Source: Mauremys mutica | Taxonomy: Eukaryota; Chordata; Testudines; Geoemydidae | DNA length: 64,000 nt | Direction: 5' to 3' | NCBI RefSeq assembly: GCF_020497125.1 | Contig: NC_059076.1 | Coordinates: 9,167,951 to 9,231,950, forward strand | Shown: positions 36,641 to 47,927 of the stretch, one piece after another | How positions within the stretch are numbered: position 1 is the first letter of the stretch | Layout of the letters: every line of letters begins with the position of its first letter | The notes under the pieces: model-generated | Seen by the model: only the letters and a program-made list of their open reading frames with translations | Databases searched by the model: none | What the model was told of the DNA's origin: nothing | Made by a program: the position numbers and the translations under genes

Positions 36641-37294
36641 CTTGAATGGATATGTGGACAAAGCCTGGCATCGGGCTTTGTTGCAAGGATAGGTTCCTGG
36701 GTTAGTGTTTATGTTGTATGGTGTGCGGTTGCTGGTGAGTATTTGCTTCAGGTTGGGAGGCTGTCTATAAGCGAGGACTGGCCTGTCTCCCAAGATCTGT
36801 GAGAGTGAGGGATCATCTTTAAGGATAGGTTGTAAATCTTTGATGATGCACTGGAGAGGTTTTAGTTGGGGGCTGTAGGTGATGGCTAGTGGCGTTCTGT
36901 TATTTTCTTTTTTAGGCCTGTCCTGTAGTAGGTGGCTTCTGGGTACTCTTCTGGCTTTGTCAATCTGTTTTTTCACTTCAGCAGGTGGGTATTGTAGTTT
37001 TAAGAATGCTTGATAGAGATCTTGTAGGTGTTTATCTCTGTCTGAGGGATTGGAGCAAATACGGTTGTATCTTAGAGCTTGGCTGTAGACAATGGATCGT
37101 GTGGTGTGTCCAGGATGGAAGCTGGAGGCATGTAAGTAAGTATAGCGGTCAGTGGGTTTCCGGTATAGGGTGGTATTTATGTGACCATCATTTATTAGCA
37201 CAGTAGTGTCTAGGAAATGGACCGCTTGTGTGGATTGATCTAGGCTGAGGTTGATGGTGGGATGGAAATCGTTAAATTCCTCGAGGAATTCCAC
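36638..37294 (-). pseudogene. PLE reverse transcriptase C-terminal part
   Basis: An open frame of 218 codons holds the RT thumb/connection of Penelope-like elements, with recognisable blocks VHFLDTTV (residues 25-32), TTLYRKPTDRYTYLHASSFH (41-60) and LAYRQPPNLKQIL (173-185). The palm with YxDD would lie upstream and is missing. The frame ends in a shifted tail: the Cys-rich motif before the endonuclease starts here (C-x4-C) and continues in another frame, so a 1-base change near 36660 breaks the protein. The start codon is only the first Met of the truncated frame. Confidence 0.88.
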
Positions 37295-37379
37295 CGTGAT
37301 GCATCCGAAGAAGTGAGCTGTAGCTCACGAAAGCTCATGCTAAAATAAATTTGTTAGTCTTTAAGGTGCCACAAGTACT

Positions 37380-37393
37380 CATAGTCATATATA
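37380..37393. repeat. 14-bp target-site duplication, right (PLE)
   Basis: Exact copy of 35923-35936. Confidence 0.92.
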
Positions 37394-37720
37394 GTAACAG
37401 TTGGGAGGACCCCTTATATCATGTCACCGTGGTTGTTCAAGCACTCAAAGGCTGGGCTTATTGTGAACTTGTCCAAATGCCAACTGGGACAGAGAGAAAT
37501 AACACACTTCAGGTACTCCATGGGGTGGGGCTGACGACACCCTGTGGTGGATAAAGTCCAGGCACTGACCAGATACCCAGCCCCTTCAACCAAGAGACAG
37601 TATGACTGTTCCTCAACCTGGATGGCTATTACAGGGAGCTTGTGCTTGGCTTCACTACAATAGCCATCCCTGTCTAATGTACTCCCACAGGCAAGACTCC
37701 ATCTTGTGAAGAGCTGAGAA
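37394..37720 (+). pseudogene. Ty3/gypsy reverse transcriptase, 3' part, broken
   Basis: Continues the RT interrupted at 35936. IVIYSNSWEDPLYHVTVVVQ, ALKGWAYCELVQ and later, in other frames, LTRYPAPSTK and a DGYYREL block correspond to the sequence after the catalytic box up to the RT/RNase H connection. Stops and frameshifts are frequent. RNase H and a 3' LTR are not found beyond about 37720. Confidence 0.8.
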
Positions 37721-37779
37721 CCTACAGCAAGGATTCTGAAGCCTGATTGAGATCCCATTGCTTTGGTCCCTTCAACTTC

Positions 37780-38010
37780 CATTGAGGTCAATGGCAGCTG
37801 AAGTCAATGAACATATCGCAGAGGTGCTAAGCAAGATTTTTCAAAACTTACTAGCAATTTTAGGTGCTCAAAGTGAGAGGCCTTAAAGGAGCCTGATTTC
37901 CAAAAAGTGGGTGCTCAGCACTTTGGGAAAATTTGGCATTTTTCAGGTGTCTCAAACTGGGCATACAAAAACAGAGCTAGCCCAAATCCAGGGGAGTTTT
38001 CCTATTGCCT
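37780..38010. repeat. Palindromic MITE-like pieces
   Basis: 'cattgaggtcaatggcagct', 'tttaggtgctcaaagtgaga' and 'aaaagtgggtgctcagcac' are pieces of the self-complementary repeat families seen elsewhere. The ends are unclear. Confidence 0.4.
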
Positions 38011-39049
38011 TCAGTGGGAATAAGCTAGGTCTCTTAATCTTTTTTTTCCCCAACCATATTGGTCTATCACCAGAGCTTTGTTTGTGTATTTTCAGGTTTT
38101 GATAATACTTTAACCAACGTGGTTATTTTACTAGAAACTGCAAAACTGAACCAATCTCTGCCACTGTTCAATACTGCATGATTTAGTGTGTCACCAAAAA
38201 CTGCATAAACTTCCTATTAGAAATGTATTAAAGTTTCAACAGGAAAAATTGACTGTTTATAGCTTCTTGTAGTGAGAAAACATACATAATTGATGCAGCC
38301 ATGACCAAATTGTCTAAACAGATTTAATTGTACAACAAAGCGCTATGGATAATTATGAGGTTCTAAAGAGAAAGTGTGGCTAACATTTTTCAAAATATGG
38401 GGTTGAGCTGCCATAAGAAAATAATAGGAAAATGCCCAGAATGGTATTCCATGGACACTCTTAACTATTCAGAATCGCAATTCCACTGACGTTATGTGGT
38501 ATCGTCAGTACGTGATTGCATGAGTAATCCTATTGATTTCAATGAGCTCAATTTTGACAACTCAACATGAAGTGAAGGTAACTGAATCTGGCCCTTAGTT
38601 ACTTACTTTCATGCCAGATTTATGACAGTAAAACATAGTTCAAATTATTTAAAAACCCAAAAAAAAAAAAGTTAAACAGATCTGAAAGAACCTTTGAATT
38701 ACGAGGTAGTAATATGTCTCTTGACAGTGTTGCAATCTGCTTTATTTATGGAATATACATTAGAGTTGATTAATAGTTGTAAATAATGGTGGGGAAAATC
38801 TCTATTGCATAATCAACACACTGCTATAGTACTGTCAATTTACTGTGATGTTTTAATATGAAAATACTCTACCGGAAGCCATTTATAAGGCCACTTTAAA
38901 ATGTCATATACCAATATGTATATAGGGGAATGCCAAATATAAGGTAAAATAGTGAGAGAATGTCCCCTTGGCCATTAGAACAGGAAAATCATTTCAAACA
39001 GCTATTGGGTGGGGGAGGGGGAAGCCCTTTTATTTGACAGGTTCTCAGG
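38011..39049. other. AT-rich non-coding sequence
   Basis: No gene or defined repeat. A poly-A run lies at about 38659. Confidence 0.4.
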
Positions 39050-39215
39050 AACACTTTTTTACATGATTTATAGATTTGATTGCCAGAAGGGACCATTGTG
39101 ATCCTCTTGTCTGACCTCCGGTATAAAACAGGCCAGAGAAACTGACCAAGTAACTTCTGCCTGAGCTAGAACATCTCTTTCAGAAAGACATTGACAATGT
39201 CGGCTTCATTGTTCT
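39050..39215 (-). mobile_element. CR1 3' tail, antisense
   Basis: 'attgccagaagggaccattg' followed by 'ttgtctgacctccggtataa' is the antisense CR1 3' end, similar to 57840-57900. Confidence 0.7.
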
Positions 39216-39484
39216 GAAATGGTAGCAAGCCTGAGAACTAGAGGATAAGAAACGTGTTTATGATGGGAGGAGAGTACTAAAATGTAAGCATAAAAACCCC
39301 ACAATGAAATCAGTCCTTGGCAGAGGACAAAGTTGCACAAACAAGAAAAGCTTTACTTAAGACTCTCAGAGCACCCTTAAAAGAAAATGCAACCCACTTT
39401 ACTTAGCTAGCCTGTGTAAAAGCACAATCTGCTCTGTTTAAGGGGTAGTTTAGCTGCACTGCCCCACGAGTGTCCCAAGGAAGA

Positions 39485-39612
39485 AACTAAGATTGGAAAC
39501 TCTTTGGGGCAGGGACTGTCTTTTTATGGTGTGTCCACACAGCACCTACCACAATGGGGTCCTGCTCCGTGACTCTGGCTCCTAGATGCAATGGTAATAA
39601 ATAATAATTAAT
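39485..39612 (+). repeat. Short SINE-like repeat with AATA tail
   Basis: 'aaactctttggggcagggac' then 'gcacctaccacaatggggtc' and an 'aataataattaataaa' tail. It is a frequent short interspersed unit in sauropsid DNA. The family name is uncertain. Confidence 0.5.
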
Positions 39613-41442
39613 AAAAACGTCTCAAAGAGGCACAATTCCTTCCCTTCTCTCTCCTTACCCACAGGGGAAATAATTTGCTAACTAGACCATAGAACCACTT
39701 CTGTGTTGTCTCAAATATGCTGAAGCGTTTCCTGCTTCATACCCTGGCCCAGTCATTCAGCAGGAGAGCAATGGATGCGCAGTGCCTCTGACATGCCTAG
39801 CCCCCAGGACTAGAGAAGCTGTGCCAGGTGGTAGTGGTGGGTTTTCTCTCCCTATTAAATCTCTGCACAGCCATTCAACTCAGGCTGCACTGAAGCCTTT
39901 AGACTGATCACCAATCGAAAAGAGCCCAGCAGTCTTGAAGGTGACAATGAAAGCAACGTCAATACAGTGTGAAATACATTTAAAAATGGTTGCAAGCTGG
40001 GATACCTCAGTCCCCTGTTGCTGTCGGCCATCTTGCCAGAAAGCTAGCTCATGTGTGGCACTGACTGTGTGAAAGCCTAATGTATGCCCATATAAAATTT
40101 CATCCCCCCTCAGCACTGTTTGGGCTTAAGAGACAGCAGAAGTTTAACTTTTAAACATGTTGAAAGATTAAACAGAGTTTCCCCCACTGATTGTTAACGC
40201 AGTATCAAAGGCAGGTTAGAAACGGCTTTGTAATCTCTTACATAATGCTGTCATACTGTTTGTGTCACACCTGCCATCCATCCCAATGGCTGCTGCCAGC
40301 AGGAGCCTCAGAGATGCTGATTCTAACCATTCTCAAATGCATCATGAAATAAATCTCTCCGTTTATTCCTGGGGAGAAGTGCTTTGTTCCTTCTGAATTT
40401 TCAGATTGCTGGATGGAAACAACCAGATGGAATTTTCCTTTCAATCATGTCTTTACACTGCATCAACTCCAGTTCTCCCACCATGCACTGGGTAATCCTT
40501 TAAAATATCTGCTGTTTGTTGTGGCAGTACAATGGAACTAGAGCGCAAACTATTTCAGGCTATCCCTTCCTATGTATATCTAGGCTATGGGCTCCATCCT
40601 GTGAAATAATCAGCAGCATACTCCATAAAAGTAGGGTTCAGTGGGTGATGGGCGTATGTAGAGGGACGTTCTTAGTGCTGTGCAAGTTGGGCCCAAAGGC
40701 CCCGATTAAGAAAAGCACTGAAGCATGTGCTTAATTTCAGTGGGACATAAGTACATGCTTAAATGCGTTCCTGAATTGGACTCAAAGTCAAACATAACGT
40801 TCCTGTGGGTATATAGTACTACTTGGGGTCATTGTGGCCAAGGCCAGGTATGAATTCCTCACTGACAATAACAGGAGACCCTTTTGTGGTACAGGGATGG
40901 AGAAACCTGTGGGAAAGAATCCTGGGAAAGGATCCTGGATATGGATTTTATAGCTCTACCAGAAAACCCCCGAAGGCTCTCAGGGCCAGATCCTCAGAGG
41001 TATTTCAGCCCCTAACTCTCATTGTTCTAGCAGCAGCAGCCTCTTTAGGACAATGCCCTCTTTCTTTGTGCTTCTTGAAAATCAGGTAGCCTATCTCCTT
41101 TCCTTCAGCACTCGAGGAAGCTGCTCAGGATCCTGACTCCCCACTGCTAGGGGATATTGCCTCCCCTTATCAGGGAAGCTGGAATATGTGGGTACCATGA
41201 CTGCAAGGGTTTCAGAAAGTCTGTACTGTCTGGCACAGTTCTGAAACTTGTAGCTAGAGGAGCCTAGACACTGTGCTGTAGGCACAAGGGACTGGATCAA
41301 ACTCTATAAATTGATTTGGAATATTGATGGATTACCCTAAAATGGAAAACATTCCAGATTGGGACATCCTGGAATTTTTCCATATGTTGAATAGAAACTG
41401 GTATGGGTTAGTGGTCTGAACACACAGGACTGGGAACTAGTT
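39613..41442. other. Unassigned non-coding sequence
   Basis: MITE-like pieces occur at 40695-40785 ('gaagcatgtgcttaatttca', 'gtacatgcttaaatgcgttc') and 40982-41025. No gene was recognised. Confidence 0.35.
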
Positions 41443-41702
41443 GTTACGGTACTGATGAGGAAGTCTGGTTTCAAGATAAACCCATTATTAAGGACAGAAA
41501 CTAGGTACAGAAATAGTGCACCAAACCTTCCTACGGTTCTCTAGCTGTAGCCTATAACTGCCCTGTCTTGGGCTTCTTTTGTTTCTTCTCCTACTGAGAA
41601 TGCATAGCCTCATGGGAAAACCAAATTATCGCATTATCGCATAAAGAGTGCCCAGGAAGTGTGGCATCTCTACGCTTCTTGAAGGACTCACTTTATAGCT
41701 CA
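41443..41702 (-). mobile_element. Probable 3' LTR of a minus-strand gypsy element
   Basis: Read on minus, a purine tract 'aaaaaagggaaga' is followed by TGAGC... and the block ends ...CCGTAACA, about 260 bases later. It lies directly after the integrase remnant (41820-42700), where a 3' LTR is expected. A target duplication could not be shown. Confidence 0.45.
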
Positions 41703-42720
41703 TCTTCCCTTTTTTAACCCCTCTTTTTAATTCCCTGATTGAATTGAAACACTAATAAATGAAACTAGCAAACTATAACAAATACAGTAACAGACTTAAC
41801 AAGCCTTCAGGGTACTTTAGCATAATGTTAACATGTCTCTGTTAGTCTCTTAAAAAGTTTCAGCAATTTTCCCAGGCTGACATAATTGCAAACCCTGTAT
41901 AGGCAAGTCCTTGTCTTGGACAGACGGTTTAGTCTCGGGGTCAATAACAGGTCAGTCTGTGAATTGTTTTGAACTTGTATGTCTGCTCTCACTTCACTTG
42001 TCTCAGTCATGTTCTCGTGTACCTTGAGCAGATGCTTATGATTCCATCATAAGATTTTTGCCTTCATCTGTTATTGCTGAGTATGCATGAGGTGATTCTT
42101 CTTTGGTTGTTATAGCATGGTCAGTGCCCAGCTTATCAGTTTATCACCAAGTATGTTTTTAACTGAGGAAGAGGCCTTTGTTGTACATTGTGTCTGCTTA
42201 TACTTTCCTAGTCTTTTCCCCAATCTCATAGACTCCGTGGCCATCCCTTGTTTTTCTCCCATGTTTGGCAATTGAGTCTTTATGCGTCAGTTGTAGAGGA
42301 GTTCAGCAGGTGACATTCCATGTTGCAGTGGTGTAGCTTTATAGGTGAGTAGTGCTAAATAAAGACCACTTCTGGCATCCATTGCTTTTTGGAGCATTCT
42401 GGTTGCCACATCACTGGCATTGTTTCCTGCTTTCCATATTTCTGTTCTTGGCCAATTTTTCATTTCTCTATCCTTTCAGCTTGCTGGTTAAACTATTGTA
42501 TTTAGTTGTATGCCTCTTAATAGGGCTTTAATTTGTGTTTCTGATTTTTGTATTGCTGCTTGGCATATGCATATTGCCTTTTCTAGTGTCAGATCTGTGT
42601 CCCTTAGTAACCATTCATGGGCTTTTTTATCATTACACACCAAGGTAATCTGGTGTCTGAGAGTCTTTTAATACTCCATATTTGGAGGACTGACTTTTTA
42701 GTTTTAAGTCTGTGACAGGC
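41703..42720 (-). pseudogene. Ty3/gypsy remnant: gag end fused to integrase end
   Basis: Minus-strand reading, in several frames. About 42545-42680 gives the end of a capsid-like gag (LRD... then LLRDTDLTLEKAICICQAAI). After about 42470 the sequence passes to the integrase core end (ARSGLYLALLTYKATPLQ, HGMSPAELLYN). At about 42040-42090 it gives the integrase C-terminal region (HLLKVH-like). The protease, RT and RNase H that should lie between gag and integrase are gone, so a deletion of several kb joined the two. Different lineage from the Gmr1-like element at 34-37 kb: here integrase follows RT in the normal order. Confidence 0.65.
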
Positions 42721-42744
42721 TTCTGTTGTTTCTTCTGTATCAAT

Positions 42745-44370
42745 ATGTTAGAATTATCAATAATGCAAAAAAAGACGAGATATTTAATACATATTTCTGT
42801 TCTGTACCTGGGGAAAAAACAGATGATGCAGTCTCATCATATAGTGATGATAACACTCTTTCCATTGCACTTGTATCTCTGGAGGATGTTAAAGAGAAGC
42901 TACAACGGTTAGACAGTTTTAAATCAGCAGGTCCACGTAACTAGCATCCAGGAGTTTTAAAAGAGCTGGCAGAGAATCTTGATGGACCGGTAATGTTGAT
43001 TTTTCAATAAGTCTTGGAGCACTGGGGAAGTTCCAGAAGACTGGAAGAAAGCTAATGTCCCAATTTTTAACAAGGGTAAATAGGATGTTCTGTGTTAATA
43101 AAGGAATGGCTGATACTGGACTCGATGATTAATGAACTACAAATGGATAATGTGATTAATGCAGATCAACATGGGTTTATGGAAAATAGATCCTGTCAAG
43201 CCAACTTGATATCTTTTTGTTGCTTATAAATTTGGTTGATAATGATAATAGTGTTGACATAATATACGAAGCCTCTGCTAGGCATTTGACTTGGCATCGC
43301 ACGATATTCTGATTAAAGAACTAGAATGATATAAACTGAACATAGCCTATTTTAATCCATTTAATGTGTGCCAACTGCTAGGTCTCAAAATGTAACTGTA
43401 AATGGCGAATCGGCATTGAGCAGGCCTGTTTCCAGTGGGACTAATACAGGGATCGGTTCTTGGCCCTACGCTATTTAACATCTTTATCGGTCACCTGGAA
43501 GAAAACATGAAATCACGGCTGATAACGTTTGCAGATGACTTAAAAATGATGGGAGTGGTAAATAATGAAAAGGGTAGTTCACTGGTACAGGGTGATCTGG
43601 AACTGTGTTTTAATATGGCTAAATGTATACATCTAGGAACAAAGAATGCAAGCGCACTTACAGATTGGGGGACTCTATCCTGGGAAGCAGTGAGATTTAG
43701 GGGTTGTGGTGGATAATCAGCTGAACATGAGCTCCCAGTGTGACACTGTGGCCAAGGGCTAATGCGATCCTGGCTTGCATAAACAGGAGAACCTCAAGGA
43801 GGAGTAGAGAGGTTATTTTACTTCTGTATTTGCCACTGCTGGGACATTGTATCCAGTTCTGGTGCCCACATTTGAGAAAGGATGTTGAACAATTGGAGAA
43901 GGTTCAGAGAAAAGCCCCAAAAATGACTGAAGGACTAGAAAATATGCCTTATTGTTATAGACTCAAAGCTATCAATCTACTTAGTTTAACAAAGAGAAGA
44001 TTAAAAGATGACTTAATCACAGTCTATAAGTACCTACTGGGGGAACACATATTTAATAATAGGCTCTTCAGTCTATCAAAGAAACATCTAACTTGATCCA
44101 ATGGCTAGAAGTTGAAGCTAGACACATTCAGACTGGAAATGAGGCATAATTTTTAAGTGAGTAATTAACCATTGGAACAATTTACCAAGGGTCACGGTGG
44201 ATTCTCCATCAATGTCAATTTTAAAATCAAGATTGGATGTTTTTTCTAAAAGATCTGCTTTAGGTCTTATTTGAGGAAGTTCTCTGGCCTGTGTTATACA
44301 GGAGGCCAGACTAAATGACCATAGTGGTCCCTTCTGGCCTTGGAATCAATGAATTAATAAGATGCTACAT
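42745..44370 (+). mobile_element. CR1 LINE, old copy: RT to 3' end
   Basis: Begins with the ORF2 linker (EIFNTYFCSVPGEKTDD) and RT start (FKSAGP, then LKELAENLDGP). RT blocks follow in shifting frames: DQHGFMENRSCQANLISF, then GLIQGSVLGPTLFNIFIGHL at 43435 and ITFADDLKMMG with the catalytic ADD at about 43531. The last frame (43740-44096) gives the conserved C-terminal part (IQFWCPHLRKDVEQLEKVQR). The 3' UTR ends near 44355 with 'ggcctgtgttatacaggagg' and 'tggccttggaatcaatgaat'. Many stops and indels mark an old insertion. Confidence 0.9.
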
Positions 44371-44967
44371 GATACCAGAGGTGGAAGAAATGAAGTGCTG
44401 GAAATCCCAGTGAGAGAGGTCATGCTGAAATACTACTTTCTGTGCATAACACTTAGGAAAAAAATCAGGGCCTCTTAAACTACTGTACGGTGTTTCAGGA
44501 AACACTAAAAAGATTATTCCAGATGTCACTACAGGTTAGGGCTTGATTTGCTTTATACAATTGCAGTCAAGGTTCCACTGTTGCATATGGAAGAGGCTTA
44601 TTTGTCTAGGCCCAGAGTGTGCTTTAGATGCAGAGACTGAATATTAATGGAATAAGGTCCTAGTCTGATTGAAGTAATTGTGTGTCATTGCTCACCAATG
44701 CAAGCAATGAAGTCACAATCTGCCCCTGTCTAGGCACTTACAAAAATGCAAACTTCTGAACATAATCTTGCCATTGCCTAGACACCTATCTGAGAAGGAT
44801 CTCTCCCCTCCAGAGATAATGGTGATTAATTATCCTGCATGACTTTCATGTCACAAACAGTAAGTGGTGGCCATATTCCATTGCTAAATGTGATTATGGA
44901 AAACGTACCTGACACCGCGCAGGTGACTTCAGCAAGGTCCTTCATGCAATGTAGGTTACTCACTTAC
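44371..44967. other. Unassigned non-coding sequence
   Basis: No repeat or gene signature was found. Confidence 0.4.
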
Positions 44968-45190
44968 CACCAGGCAACAGAACCTCTTTGATGATGTCCA
45001 CTGTAAAACATGGGCTATGCAGATTTTTGGGCGTATTGAAAACTTCATTTGCATTACTAAAGATCACAAAATTAAATGTATGGCGCATCAAACTGGGCAA
45101 ATAGCAGAGGTCTGAGAGGATGTATTTCATGGTGTGTGATCCATTACAAAATGTGCTGTATTGTTTATTCTGAGCTGCGACTACATGCTC
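44968..45190 (-). CDS. Candidate internal exon (about 70 codons, unidentified protein)
   Basis: On minus, an open frame of over 70 codons ends at a consensus donor G|GTAAGTGAGT at 44968/44967. The peptide includes MKYILSDLCYLPSLM, HTFNFVIFSNANEVF and TVDIIKEVLLPGG. It alternates hydrophobic strands and helices as in a folded globular protein. The FNFVIFSN strand is reminiscent of von Willebrand A-type folds, a weak impression only. The 5' limit is uncertain: AGs at about 45170-45195 are possible acceptors but have poor pyrimidine tracts. No repeat overlaps. It shares strand and donor type with the candidate exon at 5174-5264. Confidence 0.4.
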
Positions 45191-45469
45191 TACAGTCAAG
45201 CCTTGTGTTTTACGCAGCTAAATTATGTTGCCCCAGATGTATAGGGCAGGAGTCTTTCCTCTAGCTTCCACCTTGCTGCTGCAATTTCCCCCTGCTTCAC
45301 ACCACTTTAACACAAACTCACTTCTCTGAAAGCATAATTTGCAGGCCTGGGTTTATTATTAATCACTGCGGTGATTAATTATCTCACACTGATGTCCTGG
45401 GTGTCTGAACACACACTGCAAGGGATAGCAACCACACCCCTTCTGCTGTGAATGTAGAAGCTCTGCCAA

Positions 45470-45520
45470 CTTGCACAGGATCCTCCAGGGTCAGAGATTA
45501 CTTGTGTGACCTTGGGAGAG
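45470..45520 (-). repeat. MIR-like SINE remnant
   Basis: 'cttgtgtgaccttgggagag' followed by 'tcactgaggccc' is part of the antisense MIR-like core. The adjoining CR1 starts right after it. Confidence 0.4.
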
Positions 45521-45529
45521 TCACTGAGG

Positions 45530-47827
45530 CCCAGATGGGGGGCAGCTTCTCCAACTAGGGGTCGTGCGCCTCTTGACCTGCTGCTCACAAACAGGGAATA
45601 ATTGGTAGGTTAAGTAGAAGTGGGTGGCAACCTGAGCAGCAATGACCATAAGACAAAAGGAAGAAAGGAGAGCAGCAAAATATGTATCCTGGACTTCAGA
45701 AAAGCAGACAGACTCCCTCAGGGAACTGATGGACAGGATCCCCTGGGAGGCTAATATGAGGGGGAAAGGAGTCCAGGAGAGCTGGCTGTATTTTAAAGAA
45801 GCCTTATTGAGGGTGCAGGAACAAACCATCCCGAAGTGCAGAAAGAATAGCAAATATGGCAGGTGACAAGCTTGGCTTAACAGCGAAATCTTCGGTGAAC
45901 TTAAACTCAAAAAGGAAGCTTACATGAAGTGGAAATTTGGACAGATGACTAGGGAGGAGTATAAAAATATTGCTAGAGCATGCAGGGGTGTAATCAGGAA
46001 ACCAAGGCACAATTGGAGTTGCAGCTAGCAAGGGTTGTGAAGGGTAACAAGAAGGGTTTCTACAGGTATGTTAGCAACAAGAAGATGGTCAGGGAAAGTG
46101 TGGGACCCTTACTGAATGGGGGAGGCAACCTAGTGACAGATGATGTGGAAAAAGCAGAATTACTCAGTGCTTTTTTTGCCTCAGTCTTCACAGACAAGGT
46201 CAGCTCCCAGACTGCTGCACTGGCCAGCACAGTATGGGGAGGAGTTGAGCAGCCCTCAGTGGTGAAAGTACAGGTTAAGGACTATTTAGAAAAGCTGGAC
46301 ATGAACAAGTCCATGTGTCCAGATCTAATGCATTCAAAGGTGCTGAGGGAGTTGGCTGATGTGATTGCAGAGTCATGGGCCATTATCTTTGAAAATTTGT
46401 GACGATCAAGGAGGGAGGTCCCGGATGATTGGAAAAAGGGAATATAGTGACTAGATTTTAAAAAGGGAAGAAAGAGAACATGGGGATCTACAGACTGGTC
46501 AGTCTCACTTCAGTTCCCAGCAAAAGCATGGAGCAGGTCCTGAAGGAATCCATTTTGAAGCACTTGAAAAGGAAGGTGATCAGTAAACATGGATTCACCA
46601 AGGGCAAGTCATGACTGACCAACCTGATTGACTTCTATGATGAGATAACTGGCTCTGTGAATATGGGGAAAGTGGTGGATGTGATATATCTTGACTTTAG
46701 CAAAGCTTTTGATATGGTCTCGCACAGTATTCTTGCCAGCCAGTTAAAGAAGTATGGGCTGGATGAATGGACTATAAGGTGGACAGAAAGCTGGCTAGAT
46801 TGTTGGGGTTAACTGGTAGTGATCAACGGCTCCATGTCTAGTTGGCAGCCGGTATCAAGCAGAGTGCCCCAACGGTTGGTCCTGGGGCCGGTTTTGGTCA
46901 ACATCTTTATTAATTATCTGGATTAATTGCACTCTCAGCAAGTTTGCAGATGACAGTAAACTGAGGGGAGAGGTAGATACACCGGAGGTTATGGATAGGG
47001 TCCAGAGTGACCTAGACAATTTGGAGGATTGGGTGAAAAGAAATCTGATGATGTTCAACAAGGACAAGTGCAGAGTCTTGCACTTAGGATGGAAGAATCC
47101 CATGCACTGCTACAGGCTGGGGACCGACTGGCTAAGCAGCAGTTCTGCAGAAAAGGACCTAGGGGTTACAGTGGATGAGAAGCTGGATATGAGTCAGCAG
47201 TGTGTACTTGTTGCCAAGGTCAACAGCACATTGGGCTGTATTAGTAGGAGCACTGCCAGCAGATCAAGGGACGTGATTATTCCTCTCTGTTTGGCACTGG
47301 TGAGGCCACATCTGGAGTATTGCATCCGGTTTTGGTCCCCCCACCACAGAACGGATGTGGACAAATTGGAGAGAGTCCAGCGGAGGGCAACAAAAATGAT
47401 TAGGGGGCTGAGGCACATGACTTACAAGGAGAGGCTGAGGGAACTGAGGTTATTGAGTCTGCAGAAGAGAAGCGTGAGGGGGGATTTGATAGCAGCCTTC
47501 GACTACCTGAAGGGGGGTTCCAAAGAGGATGGATCTAGACTGTTCTCAGTGGTGGCAGATGACAGAACAAGGAGTAATGTCTCAAGTTGCAGTGGGGGAG
47601 ATCTAGGTTGGATATTAGGAAAAACTTTTTCACTAGGAGGGTGGTGAAGCACTGGAATGGGTTACCTAGGGAGGGGGTGGAATCTCCAGCCTTAGAGGTT
47701 TTTAAGGTCAGGCTTGACAAAGCCCTGGCTGGGATGATTTAGTTGGTGTTGGTCCTGCTTTGAGCAGGGGGTTGGACTAGATGACCTCCTGAGGTCTCTT
47801 CCAAACCTAATATTCTATGATTCTATG
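45530..47827 (+). mobile_element. CR1 LINE, endonuclease end to complete 3' terminus
   Basis: Starts at the end of the endonuclease domain (LDLLLTNRE region; NDH at the SDH site) and runs to the CR1 terminus, two copies of 'attctatga' at about 47808-47826. The linker frame is 45642-45866. The next frame (45980-46402) covers the linker end and RT start ([36 protein letters not shown]). RT palm follows with VVDVIYLDFSKAF (about 46672-46710) and KFADDSKL at 46940-46963. A short deletion before FADD and scattered stops break it. The last frame (46991-47647) encodes the intact C-terminal 218 codons. 5' truncation at the endonuclease is usual for CR1. Confidence 0.93.
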
Positions 47828-47832
47828 AGTTT

Positions 47833-47840
47833 GCTGGGAG
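47833..47840. repeat. 8-bp target-site duplication, left (hAT)
   Basis: 'gctgggag', repeated exactly at 51610-51617 around the 3.77-kb element. It lies 6 bases after the CR1 terminus. Confidence 0.85.
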
Positions 47841-47927
47841 CAGTGGTTTCCCCAGGAATTGAAATTAGGCGGGGTGTTCGAATTTACAGGGGGGGTGTCA
47901 GGACCAATGAGATATATAAAAGAGATA

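Larger units (their letters stand above)
35937..37379 (-). mobile_element. Penelope-like retroelement, 5'-truncated, 1443 bp
   Basis: Between perfect 14-bp duplications lies a minus-strand PLE. The left (3') end carries the family terminus 'cagagtagcagccgtgttag'. Bases 35987-36067 reappear exactly inverted at 37299-37379, a perfect 81-base inverted repeat at the two ends, typical of the inverted partial LTRs of PLEs. The body encodes the end of a reverse transcriptase and a GIY-YIG endonuclease. The RT catalytic half is absent (5' truncation). The perfect inverted repeat and exact duplication indicate a rather young insertion. Each inverted arm contains a hammerhead-like fold (see findings). 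Confidence 0.93.
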
